DNA of 17,700 bases from Caryophanales bacterium UBA6380 (GTDB taxonomy: Bacteria > Bacillota_I > Bacilli_A > RFN20 > CAG-826). Positions 1-9,300 of the stretch are shown here, piece after piece. The position numbers and the translations under genes were made by a program. The stretch covers positions 1 to 17,700 of the forward strand of contig DJQS01000021.1 in assembly GCA_002438785.1 (NCBI GenBank), written 5' to 3'. Under the pieces are notes generated by a model. That model did no database searches and was not told where the DNA came from. It worked only from the letters and a program-made list of their open reading frames with translations. Numbering within the stretch: position 1 is the first letter of the stretch; each line of letters opens with the position of its first letter.

Positions 1-86
1 AAATCAATTATTCCCGATACGGAGTCCAAAATAAAGTAGTAAACGCGCTCGTTTGAGTGTAATGTAAAATCAATTATTCCCGATAC
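1..86. CRISPR. End of a CRISPR array: partial repeat, one spacer, terminal 36-nt repeat
   Basis: The 20 bases at 1-20 (AAATCAATTATTCCCGATAC) recur exactly at 67-86. The second copy is the 3' part of a 36-nt unit at 51-86 that begins GTTTGAGTGTAATG and ends CCCGATAC. The sequence between the copies (21-50) is exactly 30 nt, giving a 66-nt period. A 36-nt repeat starting GTTT with 30-nt spacers is the usual geometry of type II arrays, although some type V and VI arrays share it. The repeat has no obvious internal hairpin, which also fits type II. The array continues leftward out of the window. No further repeat is seen after 86, so this is one end of the array. If the GTTT end faces the leader, as in typical type II arrays, this is the leader-distal end; that is inference. 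No cas gene is present in the window, and only two repeat copies can be seen. Confidence 0.82.
21..50. other. CRISPR spacer, 30 nt
   Basis: This is the unique segment between the two repeat copies. It has 13 G or C of 30 bases, clearly richer than the surrounding DNA, and contains ACGCGCTC. That fits acquisition from a foreign element. The target cannot be named from the sequence alone. Confidence 0.78.
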
Positions 87-238
87 TCAATTTATTATCT
101 TAAATTAATTGATAAATGATTTATAAATATGGTACAAATAATGATAAGTTTAGATGTTGAAATTAAGTATAAAATTTCAATGCATTCTATAACTTAATAT
201 AAAATATAAATATATTAATAAATCACAATTTATTAACT
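87..238. other. Intergenic stretch between array end and pseudogene
   Basis: Very AT-rich DNA with no credible reading frame. The one visible structure is a hairpin with perfect 8-bp arms, TTGAAATT at 157-164 and AATTTCAA at 173-180, and an 8-nt loop. No T-run follows, so it is not a standard terminator. No clear anti-repeat (tracrRNA) matching the CRISPR repeat was found here by eye. Confidence 0.5.
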
Positions 239-873
239 ATGGCTAATAAAGGAAAAATTATAATTGGAGTTTCTATTAGTATAATTTTATTAGTTATAGC
301 TTTTATGATTACTTTATTAATATGTAGATATAAGTGGGACAACCTCCCCTTTTAATTTTCTTAAAGATAATAGATTAAGTAAGTTAGAAGGATATAATGA
401 AATATATAATTTAGAAAATGTAGATACTTTAGATAATCCTTTATTAAAAGGAACAAATATTTGTTATTTAGGATCATCAGTTACATATGGTGAATCATCA
501 TTAAAAACATCTTTTAGTAATATATAACAAAACGTAATATTACAACTTTTCTAAATGAATCTATTAGTGGTACTACACTTGTTGATGATTGTAATTCATA
601 TGTTAAAAGGATTAAAAAATCGATAAGAATATTAAATTTGATTTATTTATATGTTAACTTTCTACTAATGAAGCTTTAAAAAATGAGACTCTTGGTAATA
701 TTAAAGATATTTAAATTATAGATATTTATAATGATAAAGAATTTAATAACATTACTAAAGAAGAAAGAAAATTTTATATGGATGATGAAATTCACCATAC
801 CTAAGCTATATATTTAATATGATGAACTCCATATATAGAATCGTATTTATATAAAATAGTTAATAAGAAATAA
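239..873 (+). pseudogene. Decayed SGNH/GDSL-family hydrolase
   Basis: Fragments of one protein are spread over changing frames. The piece starting at 239 encodes an N-terminal membrane helix (MANKGKIIIGVSISIILLV) and stops at 353. The next frame (about 333-527) carries NICYLGSSVTYGESSLKTSF, which holds the SGNH block I nucleophile Ser, and stops at 525. A third frame (from 527) gives NESISGTTLVDD. A last frame (619-873) gives KFDLFIC-stop-LSTNEALKNETLG, then IIDIYNDKEF, then MDDEIHHT-stop-AIYLI-stop-stop-TPYIESYL, with the catalytic Asp and His of the DxxH motif retained. In-frame stops in that last segment lie at 655, 712 and 802 (TAA) and at 820 and 823 (TGA). From memory of the family, the TAA at 655 and 802 replace Gln codons and TGA-TGA replaces a Trp-Trp pair. 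The middle of the domain, between LGNIKDI and IIDIYND, appears deleted. Intact relatives are membrane-anchored, extracellular esterase- or acyltransferase-like enzymes; the substrate is unknown. The gene is certainly non-functional as read. Confidence 0.82.
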
Positions 874-1003
874 TAAAAAGTTAAGATATATTGCTATTTT
901 ATGGATAAAATAAGTTAAGAAATAAGAGGTTATTAAATAATTCTTTTTTTCTATTTTAAAAAGAATTAAAATAAAGAAAATACATATTTAAGGAGATAAT
1001 AAT
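874..1003. other. Upstream region of the sugar operon
   Basis: A 130-bp region without a gene. It holds a perfect 8+8 bp palindrome at 895-912, a 10-bp inverted repeat (939-948 with 958-967) and a strong ribosome site AAGGAG at 990-995. A -10-like TAAAAT lies at 967-972 but no good -35 sits at the right distance, so the promoter is not fixed. No catabolite-repression (cre) site was recognised. Confidence 0.45.
895..912. promoter_or_regulatory. Palindrome, possible operator of the sugar operon
   Basis: TATTTTAT at 895-902 and ATAAAATA at 905-912 are perfect reverse complements around a GG centre, about 90 bp upstream of the symporter start. The position suits a regulator of the operon. The all-A/T arms mean chance cannot be excluded in DNA this AT-rich, and no regulator gene lies beside the operon. 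Confidence 0.3.
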
Positions 1004-2518
1004 ATGAACCTTGCTAATCGAACTTTTGAGGGGAAAGTTCCTAAACTTACTAAGTGGCTTTACACAAGTAGTGGTTGTTTTAGGGATTCAGCTTATCAAT
1101 TTGTTTCTTTATTCTTACTTGTCTTTGTTCAATTTTGTGGACTTGGTGGAGTAAGTAATGCTGAATACATTCAAATGTATTCAGCAATAACTATAATAAT
1201 TATAATTCTTAGAATTTGGGATGGATTTAATGATCCTATTATGGGATTTATAATTGAAAAATGTCATTTTAAAACTGGTAAATATCGACCTTGGATTTTG
1301 CTTGGTGCTATTACTAATTCAATAGTTACTATTTGTATGTTTTGGATTTTACCAGAAGGATGGGCTTATGTAGCTTGTTTTGGAATATTTTATTTTTTAT
1401 GGGATTTTACTTATACCATGAATGATATCGCATTTTGGAGTGTATTACCTAGTTTATCTAATGATGAAAAAATTAGAGCTAATTTAACTACTTTATTGTC
1501 TATATTTATTTCTATTGGTACTTTTGCTATTGGTGGAATAGTTCCAATGCTTGCTAGTGGAAATCAAGAAAATACCTATAAAATTACTGCTTTAGTTGTT
1601 TCAATTTTATTTTTATTATCACAAGTTATTTTAGTTATCTTTATGAAAGAAAGAAAAGTAACTGATGTAATCGAAAAAAATGATGAGAAGATGAAATTTA
1701 AAGATATTTTCTCAGTTATTTTAAAAAATGATCAATTAAGAGTTTCAATTATTGCTATTTTACTTTATTACACTGGAAGTAGTGTTTTAGTTGCTGCTGG
1801 ATTAAATTATTTCTATTTTAATTATGGATATGAAGTTGGTGGAACTTATCAATTTTATTTTACTATTGTTTATGCTGCAGCAACATTAATTGGACAAATT
1901 ATGTATCCAATATTTGTTAATAAACTTAAGATTAAAAGAATGACTTTATTTAGTATTTGTTCTTTAGTTACAATTTTATCTTATCTAGGTTTATTTTCTT
2001 TTGTCTTTTTCCCAAATTATGTAACTTATTTTCCAATTTTATGTATATTTGCCTTTTTTGCTTTTTTTAGTGAGACAAATATCAGCTTAATCTTATATAT
2101 TATGATTCAAGATACAATTGATTATAATGAATATAAATTTAATGAAAGAAGAGAATCATCTATTTTCTCTTTAAGAGCTTTTACTGCTAAAATTGCTAGT
2201 AGTATTCAACAACTTATTTTATATATATTCTTAGCTAGTGCGAGTTTATTTACTATTTCAAATAAGATTGCTAATTTAGAAAGAGAATATGTAAATAATA
2301 GTGAATTAATTATTACTGAAGCTAATAAATTAACTGGACCTAATAATATTGAATTATGGCAAAGAATTGTTTTTCATATTGGTTTTACGCTTGTTCCACT
2401 TATTTTATTTATTGGAACTTTTGTTTTAATAAAAACTAAATACAAGTTAAATGAAGATGAACATCGAGAAATTACGAAAAAATTAGAGGAAAGAAGAAAT
2501 GGATCTTCCAATGTTTAA
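1004..2518 (+). CDS. GPH-family sugar:cation symporter
   Basis: A 504-residue polytopic membrane protein of the glycoside-pentoside-hexuronide:cation symporter family (MelB/LacS-like, MFS fold), with about 12 hydrophobic helices. The family signature sits early: R70, then WDGFNDP at residues 72-78, then GKYRPW at 92-97. D73 and D77 correspond to the MelB helix II aspartates that form the cation site, so Na+ or H+ coupling appears intact. Length is normal for the MelB type. There is no C-terminal IIA domain, unlike LacS of streptococci, so PTS-dependent control through that domain is not expected. The start is set by AAGGAG at 990-995, 8 nt upstream of ATG. It is the first gene of a four-gene operon and overlaps the GH13 gene by 20 bp. 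Given the partner enzymes it probably imports alpha- and/or beta-galactosides or isomalto-oligosaccharides, but the exact substrate cannot be read from sequence. Confidence 0.93.
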   Translation: MNLANRTFEGKVPKLTKWLYTSSGCFRDSAYQFVSLFLLVFVQFCGLGGVSNAEYIQMYSAITIIIIILRIWDGFNDPIMGFIIEKCHFKTGKYRPWILLGAITNSIVTICMFWILPEGWAYVACFGIFYFLWDFTYTMNDIAFWSVLPSLSNDEKIRANLTTLLSIFISIGTFAIGGIVPMLASGNQENTYKITALVVSILFLLSQVILVIFMKERKVTDVIEKNDEKMKFKDIFSVILKNDQLRVSIIAILLYYTGSSVLVAAGLNYFYFNYGYEVGGTYQFYFTIVYAAATLIGQIMYPIFVNKLKIKRMTLFSICSLVTILSYLGLFSFVFFPNYVTYFPILCIFAFFAFFSETNISLILYIMIQDTIDYNEYKFNERRESSIFSLRAFTAKIASSIQQLILYIFLASASLFTISNKIANLEREYVNNSELIITEANKLTGPNNIELWQRIVFHIGFTLVPLILFIGTFVLIKTKYKLNEDEHREITKKLEERRNGSSNV

Positions 2519-4133
2519 AGATCGTATTATTTATCAAATTTATCCATTAAGTTTTAAAGATTCTAATAATGATGGAGTTGGTGATCTTAATGGAATAATT
2601 TCTAAGCTACCTTATTTAAAATCTTTAGGTATTGGAATTATATGGCTATCACCAATTTATGATTCACCAATGCATGATAATGGCTATGATATTCGTGATT
2701 ATTATAAAATTAACCCTTTATTTGGAACGATGGAGGATTTTGATAATCTAATAAAAAAAGCTAATGAATTAGATATTAAAATTGTTATGGATTTAGTAAT
2801 TAACCATACTTCAAATGAACATATTTGGTTTAAAGAAGCACTTAAAGATCCTAAATCAAAATATCGTAATTATTATATTTTTAAAGAAGGAAAAAATGGT
2901 AAAGTTCCTAATAACTGGCAAAGTGCTTTTAGTGGAAGTTGTTGGGAGAAGGTTCAAAATGAAGATAATATGTATTATCTTCATTTATATACTAAAGAAC
3001 AACCTGATTTAAATTATAAAAATGAAGAAGTAATAAAAGAAGTAGAAAATATTCTAAGATTTTATTTAGATAAAGGTGTTTATGGTTTTAGATGCGATGT
3101 TATTAATCAAATTTATAAAACGAGCTTAAAAAATGGTAAATTTAGATTTTTTGGTCGAGGTAAAGAATATTATGAATCTCAACCTGGAAATCATAAGATT
3201 TTAAAAAGATTAGAAGATGAAGTAATTAAAAAATATAATGCTTTTTTAGTTGGTGAAACTAGTAATGTAACTATTAAAGTTGGTAATGAATTTTTATCTA
3301 ATGGTGAATTAGATATGTTTTTTGAATTTGAACATTCTTTTTGTGATGAAAATAAGTTAATACCAATATTTAAAAAGAAATTTAAACCCAAGAATTTAAT
3401 TAAACCAATTTTTAAATGGCAATTAGGTGTTCCTTGGATTGGTGTATATTTAGAAAATCATGATCAAAGAAGAAGTGTTTCTCGATTTATTGATCCTCAC
3501 TTTTATAAAGAAGGGGCTAAAGCTTTAAGTATGTTTTTATTAACTTTAAAAGGAACAATTTTTATTTATCAGGGTGAAGAAATTGGTATGACTGATTATA
3601 AAAATTATACTTATTCTCTTTTAAATGATTGTGCAAGTATTTCAACTATAAAAACAGCGATGAAATTACTTCATATTAGTCAAAATAAAGCATTTAATTT
3701 AGTTAATTCTACTATTAATAGAGATCATGCTCGAAGTATTATGCAATGGGATAATAGTATTAATGCTGGTTTTAATAATGGAACTAAGACTTGGATTAAG
3801 GTTAATGATAATTATAAAGATGGAATTAATGTTCATAATGAAGAAAAAGATGATGATTCAATATTAAGTTTTTATAAACAAATGATAAGTTTTAGAAATA
3901 ATTCATTAACTTTAAAAGTTGGTGATTTTATAAAAGTTAAATCTAATAAGAATGTTGCTAAATTTATTCGTAAAGATCAAGATCATGAATTATTAATTAT
4001 TGTTAATTTAAGTAATAAGAAAATAAAAGATAAGGATGTAATTAATAGCAAAAATATTTTAATTAATACACATAATGTGATTAATAATAAAAAATTATTA
4101 CCATATCAAGGATTAATAATTAATAGGAAATAA
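2499..4133 (+). CDS. GH13 alpha-glucosidase, oligo-1,6-glucosidase type
   Basis: A 544-residue cytoplasmic glycoside hydrolase (no signal peptide) with the alpha-amylase-family barrel. It should release glucose from the non-reducing end of short alpha-glucosides. Conserved regions occur in order: QIYPLSFKDSNNDGVGDL near residues 13-30 with the Asp-rich calcium loop, region I DLVINH at 98-103, region II GFRCDV at 196-201 with nucleophile D200, region III GE at 252-253 with acid/base E253, and region IV ENHDQ at 319-323 with D322. Val follows the nucleophile (V201), as in oligo-1,6-glucosidases and dextran glucosidases, whereas alpha-1,4 enzymes usually carry another residue; this points to isomaltose-type linkages. 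Activity on sucrose is also possible in this subfamily (GH13_31) and would complement the downstream alpha-galactosidase on raffinose. The start is supported by AGAGGA at 2485-2490, and the gene overlaps the symporter end by 20 bp, implying translational coupling. The next gene begins 2 nt after its stop. Confidence 0.93.
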   Translation: MDLPMFKDRIIYQIYPLSFKDSNNDGVGDLNGIISKLPYLKSLGIGIIWLSPIYDSPMHDNGYDIRDYYKINPLFGTMEDFDNLIKKANELDIKIVMDLVINHTSNEHIWFKEALKDPKSKYRNYYIFKEGKNGKVPNNWQSAFSGSCWEKVQNEDNMYYLHLYTKEQPDLNYKNEEVIKEVENILRFYLDKGVYGFRCDVINQIYKTSLKNGKFRFFGRGKEYYESQPGNHKILKRLEDEVIKKYNAFLVGETSNVTIKVGNEFLSNGELDMFFEFEHSFCDENKLIPIFKKKFKPKNLIKPIFKWQLGVPWIGVYLENHDQRRSVSRFIDPHFYKEGAKALSMFLLTLKGTIFIYQGEEIGMTDYKNYTYSLLNDCASISTIKTAMKLLHISQNKAFNLVNSTINRDHARSIMQWDNSINAGFNNGTKTWIKVNDNYKDGINVHNEEKDDDSILSFYKQMISFRNNSLTLKVGDFIKVKSNKNVAKFIRKDQDHELLIIVNLSNKKIKDKDVINSKNILINTHNVINNKKLLPYQGLIINRK

Positions 4134-4135
4134 AT

Positions 4136-6388
4136 ATGGGAATAAGTTTTAATAAGAAAAAAAGAATATTTCATTTATATACTAAAGAATTTAGTTATTA
4201 TATCTATATAAATGAATTAGGATATTTAATTCATTTATATAGTGGAGAATATTTAGATGATTTAAATGTTGAAAGAATTAATGAACGTTACATGGAACGT
4301 TTTAGTTATTATGATAATGAGTTAAATAAAGAAATATGTAATGAAGATTATTATTTTTCAATGTTAGCAAGTCAATTTGAATGTGCTCCTTTTGGAAAAG
4401 GCGATAAAAGAAATTATTATTCTAGAATTTTAAAAGAAGATGGAATTGATATTACTAATTTTTTATATGTTTCTCATAAATTAATAAAAGGTCCAGTCTT
4501 TAATAAATCATTACCTTATATTCGATTTTTAGATAATGAGGCAACTACTTTACTTATTACATTAAAAGAAGAAAATAGCGATACATATTTAGAATTATAT
4601 TATGTAATATCAGAAAAATATTCAGTTTTAGCAAGGTTTTCTAAAATAATTAATAAAAATAAAGAAAATATTAAGATATTAAGATTAGCTTCATTTGAAT
4701 TAGATTTAAATAATTCTAATTATAAAATATTAGCTTTAAATGGTAGTTGGTCTAATGATCGAGAAATAGAAAGAATTCCTTTAAATCATTCTATAACTAA
4801 AATTAGTGATAATCATGGTGGCCGAGGATTTAACTATAATCCATCAATTGCTTTAATTAGTAATGATGCTAATTATGATCATGGTGAAGTTTATGGATTT
4901 AGTTTAATGTATAGTGGAGATTTTAGTTATGAATTTAACGTTGATGAGATTGATCAAACTAGAATTATAGGCGGGATAAATGATGAAAATTTTTCTTATT
5001 TATTAAAAGAAAATGAATCTTTTATAAGTCCAATTAGTATATTAGTTTATTCTAATAAAGGTATTAATAAAATGACTAATATATTTCATAAACTTATTAG
5101 AGAAAGAATAATTCCTAATAATAAATATAGTTTTAGTAATAGACCAATTTTATTAAATACTTGGGAAGCTTACTTAATGGATTTTAATACAGATAAAATT
5201 TTAAAATTTATTTTAGAAGCCCATAAATTAAATATTGAAATGGTCGTTATTGATGATGGATGGTTTAATAAACGAAATGATGATAAATCAAGTTTAGGAG
5301 ATTGGATAGTTAATAAAAATAAATTGGATTTAAAGAAAATTATAGACTATGCTCATTCTTTAAAAATGAAAATTGGCTTATGGATTGAAATAGAAATGAT
5401 TTCTTATGATAGTGATTTATTTAAAAATCATCCTGAATTTGCTTTATATCCTCATAAATATAAAAATCCAACATTATTTAGACATCAATTTGTTTTAGAT
5501 TTAGTGAATAAAGAAGCTAGAAATAATGTATTTAAGCAACTCGAAGAGATATTTGATAATTATGATATTGATTATGTTAAATGGGATTTTAATCGATATT
5601 TAACTGAAGCTTATAGCGATAGTTTAAATAAAGAAAATAAACTAGAAACATATCATCGCTTTATTTTAGGAACTTATGAACTATTAAATAGATTTATAAG
5701 TAAGTACCCAAATATTCTTTTAGAAACCTGTGCTAGTGGAGGAGGAAGATTTGATTTAGGAATGTTATTTTATTCAAGTCAAATATGGTGTAGCGATGAA
5801 ACTGATATTGCTCAAAGAGTAAATATTCAATTTGCGACTAATTTATTTTATCCACTTTCTTCTATCGGAGCTCATGTTACAAATAGAAAAATTGGTACGA
5901 TTCAAGATAAGGCAATACTCGCTTTTTTTGGAACTTTTGGCTATGAATTAGATATTACTAAGTTAAGTGATGAAGATAAAATTAAGATTATTGAGTTTAA
6001 TAAATTATTTCATGAACATCATTATGTAATTAATGATGGGGAATATTATTCTTTATTAGATCCATTTAACTGTAATTATGCTAGTTTTATAGCAATTTCT
6101 AAAAATAAAAGCGAAGCGTTATTTTTCTTTTTTAATTATCGAAAAGAAATTACGAAATCTAGATTTATAAAGCTCAAAGGATTAGATGAAAATAAATATT
6201 ATTTTAATTCATTAACCAATGATATTTATAAAGGTTCATTTTATTTAAAAATTGGAATAAATTTAAGTGCTCCTTTAGATCCTTTTACAACAATTTTAAT
6301 TGTTTTAAAAGAAGTTAATTTAATAAGTGCTAATATTTATAGGAATACAGTTCAAAATAAAAAAGTGAAAAGAGAGAAATTATTATGA
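4136..6388 (+). CDS. GH36 alpha-galactosidase
   Basis: A 750-residue cytoplasmic alpha-galactosidase, normal length for bacterial GH36 (about 730). It removes terminal alpha-1,6-galactose from melibiose, raffinose or stachyose by a retaining mechanism. An N-terminal beta-sandwich (about 1-320) precedes the barrel. Family motifs follow in order: NTWEAYLMDFN at 341-351, VIDDGWF at 371-377, GLWIEIEM at 414-421 (family members more often have EPEM), VKWDFN at 481-486 with nucleophile D484, CASGGGRFD at 532-540, and CSDETD at 552-557 with acid/base D554. The 70-residue spacing between nucleophile and acid/base equals that in characterised GH36 enzymes. AGGAAA at 4125-4130 sits 5 nt before the ATG. 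The stop TGA is contained in the ATGA overlap with the beta-galactosidase start and is followed at once by TAG, a tandem stop. Confidence 0.94.
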   Translation: MGISFNKKKRIFHLYTKEFSYYIYINELGYLIHLYSGEYLDDLNVERINERYMERFSYYDNELNKEICNEDYYFSMLASQFECAPFGKGDKRNYYSRILKEDGIDITNFLYVSHKLIKGPVFNKSLPYIRFLDNEATTLLITLKEENSDTYLELYYVISEKYSVLARFSKIINKNKENIKILRLASFELDLNNSNYKILALNGSWSNDREIERIPLNHSITKISDNHGGRGFNYNPSIALISNDANYDHGEVYGFSLMYSGDFSYEFNVDEIDQTRIIGGINDENFSYLLKENESFISPISILVYSNKGINKMTNIFHKLIRERIIPNNKYSFSNRPILLNTWEAYLMDFNTDKILKFILEAHKLNIEMVVIDDGWFNKRNDDKSSLGDWIVNKNKLDLKKIIDYAHSLKMKIGLWIEIEMISYDSDLFKNHPEFALYPHKYKNPTLFRHQFVLDLVNKEARNNVFKQLEEIFDNYDIDYVKWDFNRYLTEAYSDSLNKENKLETYHRFILGTYELLNRFISKYPNILLETCASGGGRFDLGMLFYSSQIWCSDETDIAQRVNIQFATNLFYPLSSIGAHVTNRKIGTIQDKAILAFFGTFGYELDITKLSDEDKIKIIEFNKLFHEHHYVINDGEYYSLLDPFNCNYASFIAISKNKSEALFFFFNYRKEITKSRFIKLKGLDENKYYFNSLTNDIYKGSFYLKIGINLSAPLDPFTTILIVLKEVNLISANIYRNTVQNKKVKREKLL

Positions 6389-9300
6389 TAGAGTTTGATA
6401 AAACGTTAATAGAAAAACCAATTAATATTATTAATGGTGAAAAATTTATATCTTATTTTGATTCAAAAATTAATAATAATGAAGAAAGTAGAATATCTTT
6501 AAATGGAAAATGGAAAATTTTTCATGGCGATGAAGTTAATTTAAATGTCTTAGAAAATAATTTTGATGATAGTGATTTAAAAGAGATTATTTTGCCAAAT
6601 AATTTAGAATTATTAGGTTATTCATTACCTCAATATACAAATAGAATGTATCCTTTTGAAGGATTAGAAAATTTAAAAATAGGTGAAGTTCCTATTAATA
6701 ATGAAGTTACTATTTTTCGTAGAAATTTTGAAATAAGTTCGCTAAACTATGATTATTTTATTGAATTTAATGGTTTTATTTCTTGTGTTTATTTATATAT
6801 TAATGGTAACTTTGTTGGCTTTAGCTCTTTAAATTATGAGGTTAGTAGATTTAATATTAATAAATATATAAAGTTAGGAAATAATAATATTTCTATTGTT
6901 TTATATAAATATAGTTTTGCGACATGGTATAATGATCAAGATTTATTTAGACTTACTGGTATATTTAGAGATATTAATTTAGTGAAATTAAATAAAGTCC
7001 ATTTTCTTGATATTAATAATAAATCTATTTTATTAAAGGATTACAAAACTGGTAAATTGGATGTTGATATTTTTGTTAATGAATATCATGAAAATTTAAA
7101 ACTTAAACTGACTTTAATTAATAAAAATAAACAAGTAATTCAAGAAACTATTGTTTTAAAAGATATTTTTTATAATTTAAATAAAGAAATTAAAAATGTT
7201 TTAAAATGGTCAGATGAAGAACCTAATTTATATAAGTTAAAATTAGAATTATTTAATAACAAAAATTTATTAGAAACTACTTTTATTAATATTGGTTTTA
7301 GAGTTATTGAAATTAAAGATGGTGTCATTTATCTAAATAATAATCGATTAATTCTTAAAGGAATTAATCGACATGAATTTTCGATTAATACTGGTAGAGT
7401 AATGAATAAAGAATTAGTAGAGCAGGATTTAAAATTATTAAAAGCTAATAACTTTAATGCAATACGTTGTAGTCATTATCCTAATGTAAATTATTTTTAT
7501 GATTTATGTGATGAACTTGGCTTAATAGTAATGGATGAAGCTTCGATTGAAACTCATGGAACATGGGATAAAATAGAACAATATAAAGATAAAAATTTTG
7601 AATATAAAGTTCTTCCAGGAAGTGACAAAAAATATAAAGACTTCACAGTAAATAGAGTTTTAGCAATGTATGAAAGAGATAAAAATCATCCATCTATTTT
7701 ATTTTGGAGTTTAGGTAATGAATCTTATGGAGGAAAAAATTTAGAAGAAAGTTATTATAAACTTAAAGAAAAAGATAAAAGTAGAATTATAAGTTACGAA
7801 GGAGTTTATAAAACTCCAAAATATGCTCATATATCTGATGTTGTCTCAAGGATGTATTTTAAACCTAATGACGTTATTAAATATTTAAATAAGCATACTA
7901 AGAAGCCATTTATCCAAATTGAGTTTGCTCATTCAATGGGTAACTCTACTGGAAATTTCGATGAATATATGGATTTATGTAATAGATTTAAAAATTACCA
8001 GGGTGGATTTATTTGGGACTATGTTGATCAAGGGTTATTAATTAATAATAAAATTTGTTATGGTGGGGATAATTATGATTATCCTAATGATAACAATTTT
8101 TGTGCTAATGGATTGTTGCTTGCTAAACGAAATAAGACTGCTAAACTTAAAATTGTAAAGTATTTTTATCAATCTCTTAGATTTGAATTTCAAGATAATA
8201 AAGTTATAATTTTTAATGATAATTATTATAAAAACACTGCAAAAATCAAGTTTATTTATGAAATTTTAAAAGAAGGTGAAGCTATTTTTACTAAATCTTT
8301 TGAAAGTAATGTTCTTCCTAGAACGAATAAAGAAATAGATATTTTACCTAATATTAATTTCGATAATGATATAGATTATTTAGTTAGAATAAGAGCATTA
8401 GCTAAAGAAGATAATAATTATTTAAAACAAAATGATGAAATTGCTTTTGAAGAAAAATTTATTAAAGGTGATTTATTTACTTCGTTTTATAAAGAAAAAG
8501 TATATTCTAATAATAAAATTATTACTTATAAATCATTAAATCATCTAACAGTAGAAGTAAATAAATTAAAGGTTATATTTAATGGAATTGAAAATAATCT
8601 TGGTGGACTTGAAGCAATATATTATGATAACAAACAATATTTAATGAAGTTAATATTACCTACATTATTTAGAGCAAATATTGATAATGACCGTATAATT
8701 AATAAGTTTTTTACTTCTTTTTATTTTAGTAGTTCATTTTTTCCTTTATATAATCCAATGAAAAACGAAATTAAAATTATAAAAGAGAATAAAGACTATG
8801 TAATTATTAGAGTCATTTATAAAATGATTAATGCAATATTTTTTACTAACTTTATTATTGATTATAAAATCACTAATAGTGAAGAAATTATTGTTGAAGC
8901 TAAATATAAAACAAATAAATTATTACCACCACCTGATTTTATAGGATTAAGAATACCTATTAAAAATAAATTTAGTGAATTTAAATATTTAGGATTAGGA
9001 AAAGAAGATAATTATATTGATCGATATAAAGGAATTAAATATGGAATATATGAATCTAATTGTAATGATGAATATATACCTTATTCTATTCCTCAAGATT
9101 CAGGTAATCATCTAGGGACTAAATATATTAAAATTCCAATGAATGATCATTATTTAAATTTTTATTCTTTAGATAAATCCTTTGAATTCAAATTCATCCC
9201 ATATAGCGAATTTGAACTAGAAATAAAAGAAAGAAATGAAGAATTAGTTAAATCAAAATTTAATTATTTAACTATTGCTTTAGCAAATAGAGGTGTCGGA

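Noticed and set aside
87..240. tracrRNA anti-repeat next to the array
   Set aside because: By eye no segment on either strand pairs convincingly with the first 20 bases of the repeat; a proper search could still find one elsewhere.
239..355. 38-residue peptide with a membrane helix as an independent small gene
   Set aside because: It continues, after a frame change, into the SGNH hydrolase relic and fits that family's N-terminal anchor, so it is part of the pseudogene.
874..1003. Promoter for the sugar operon from TTGCTA (891) or TTAAGA (915) with downstream A/T-rich boxes
   Set aside because: Spacings or -10 matches were poor; too many equivalent candidates in this AT-rich DNA to name one.
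2815..3391. Short ORFs on both strands inside the GH13 gene
   Set aside because: They lie wholly within a gene whose catalytic motifs are intact, have no ribosome sites, and are shadows in other frames.
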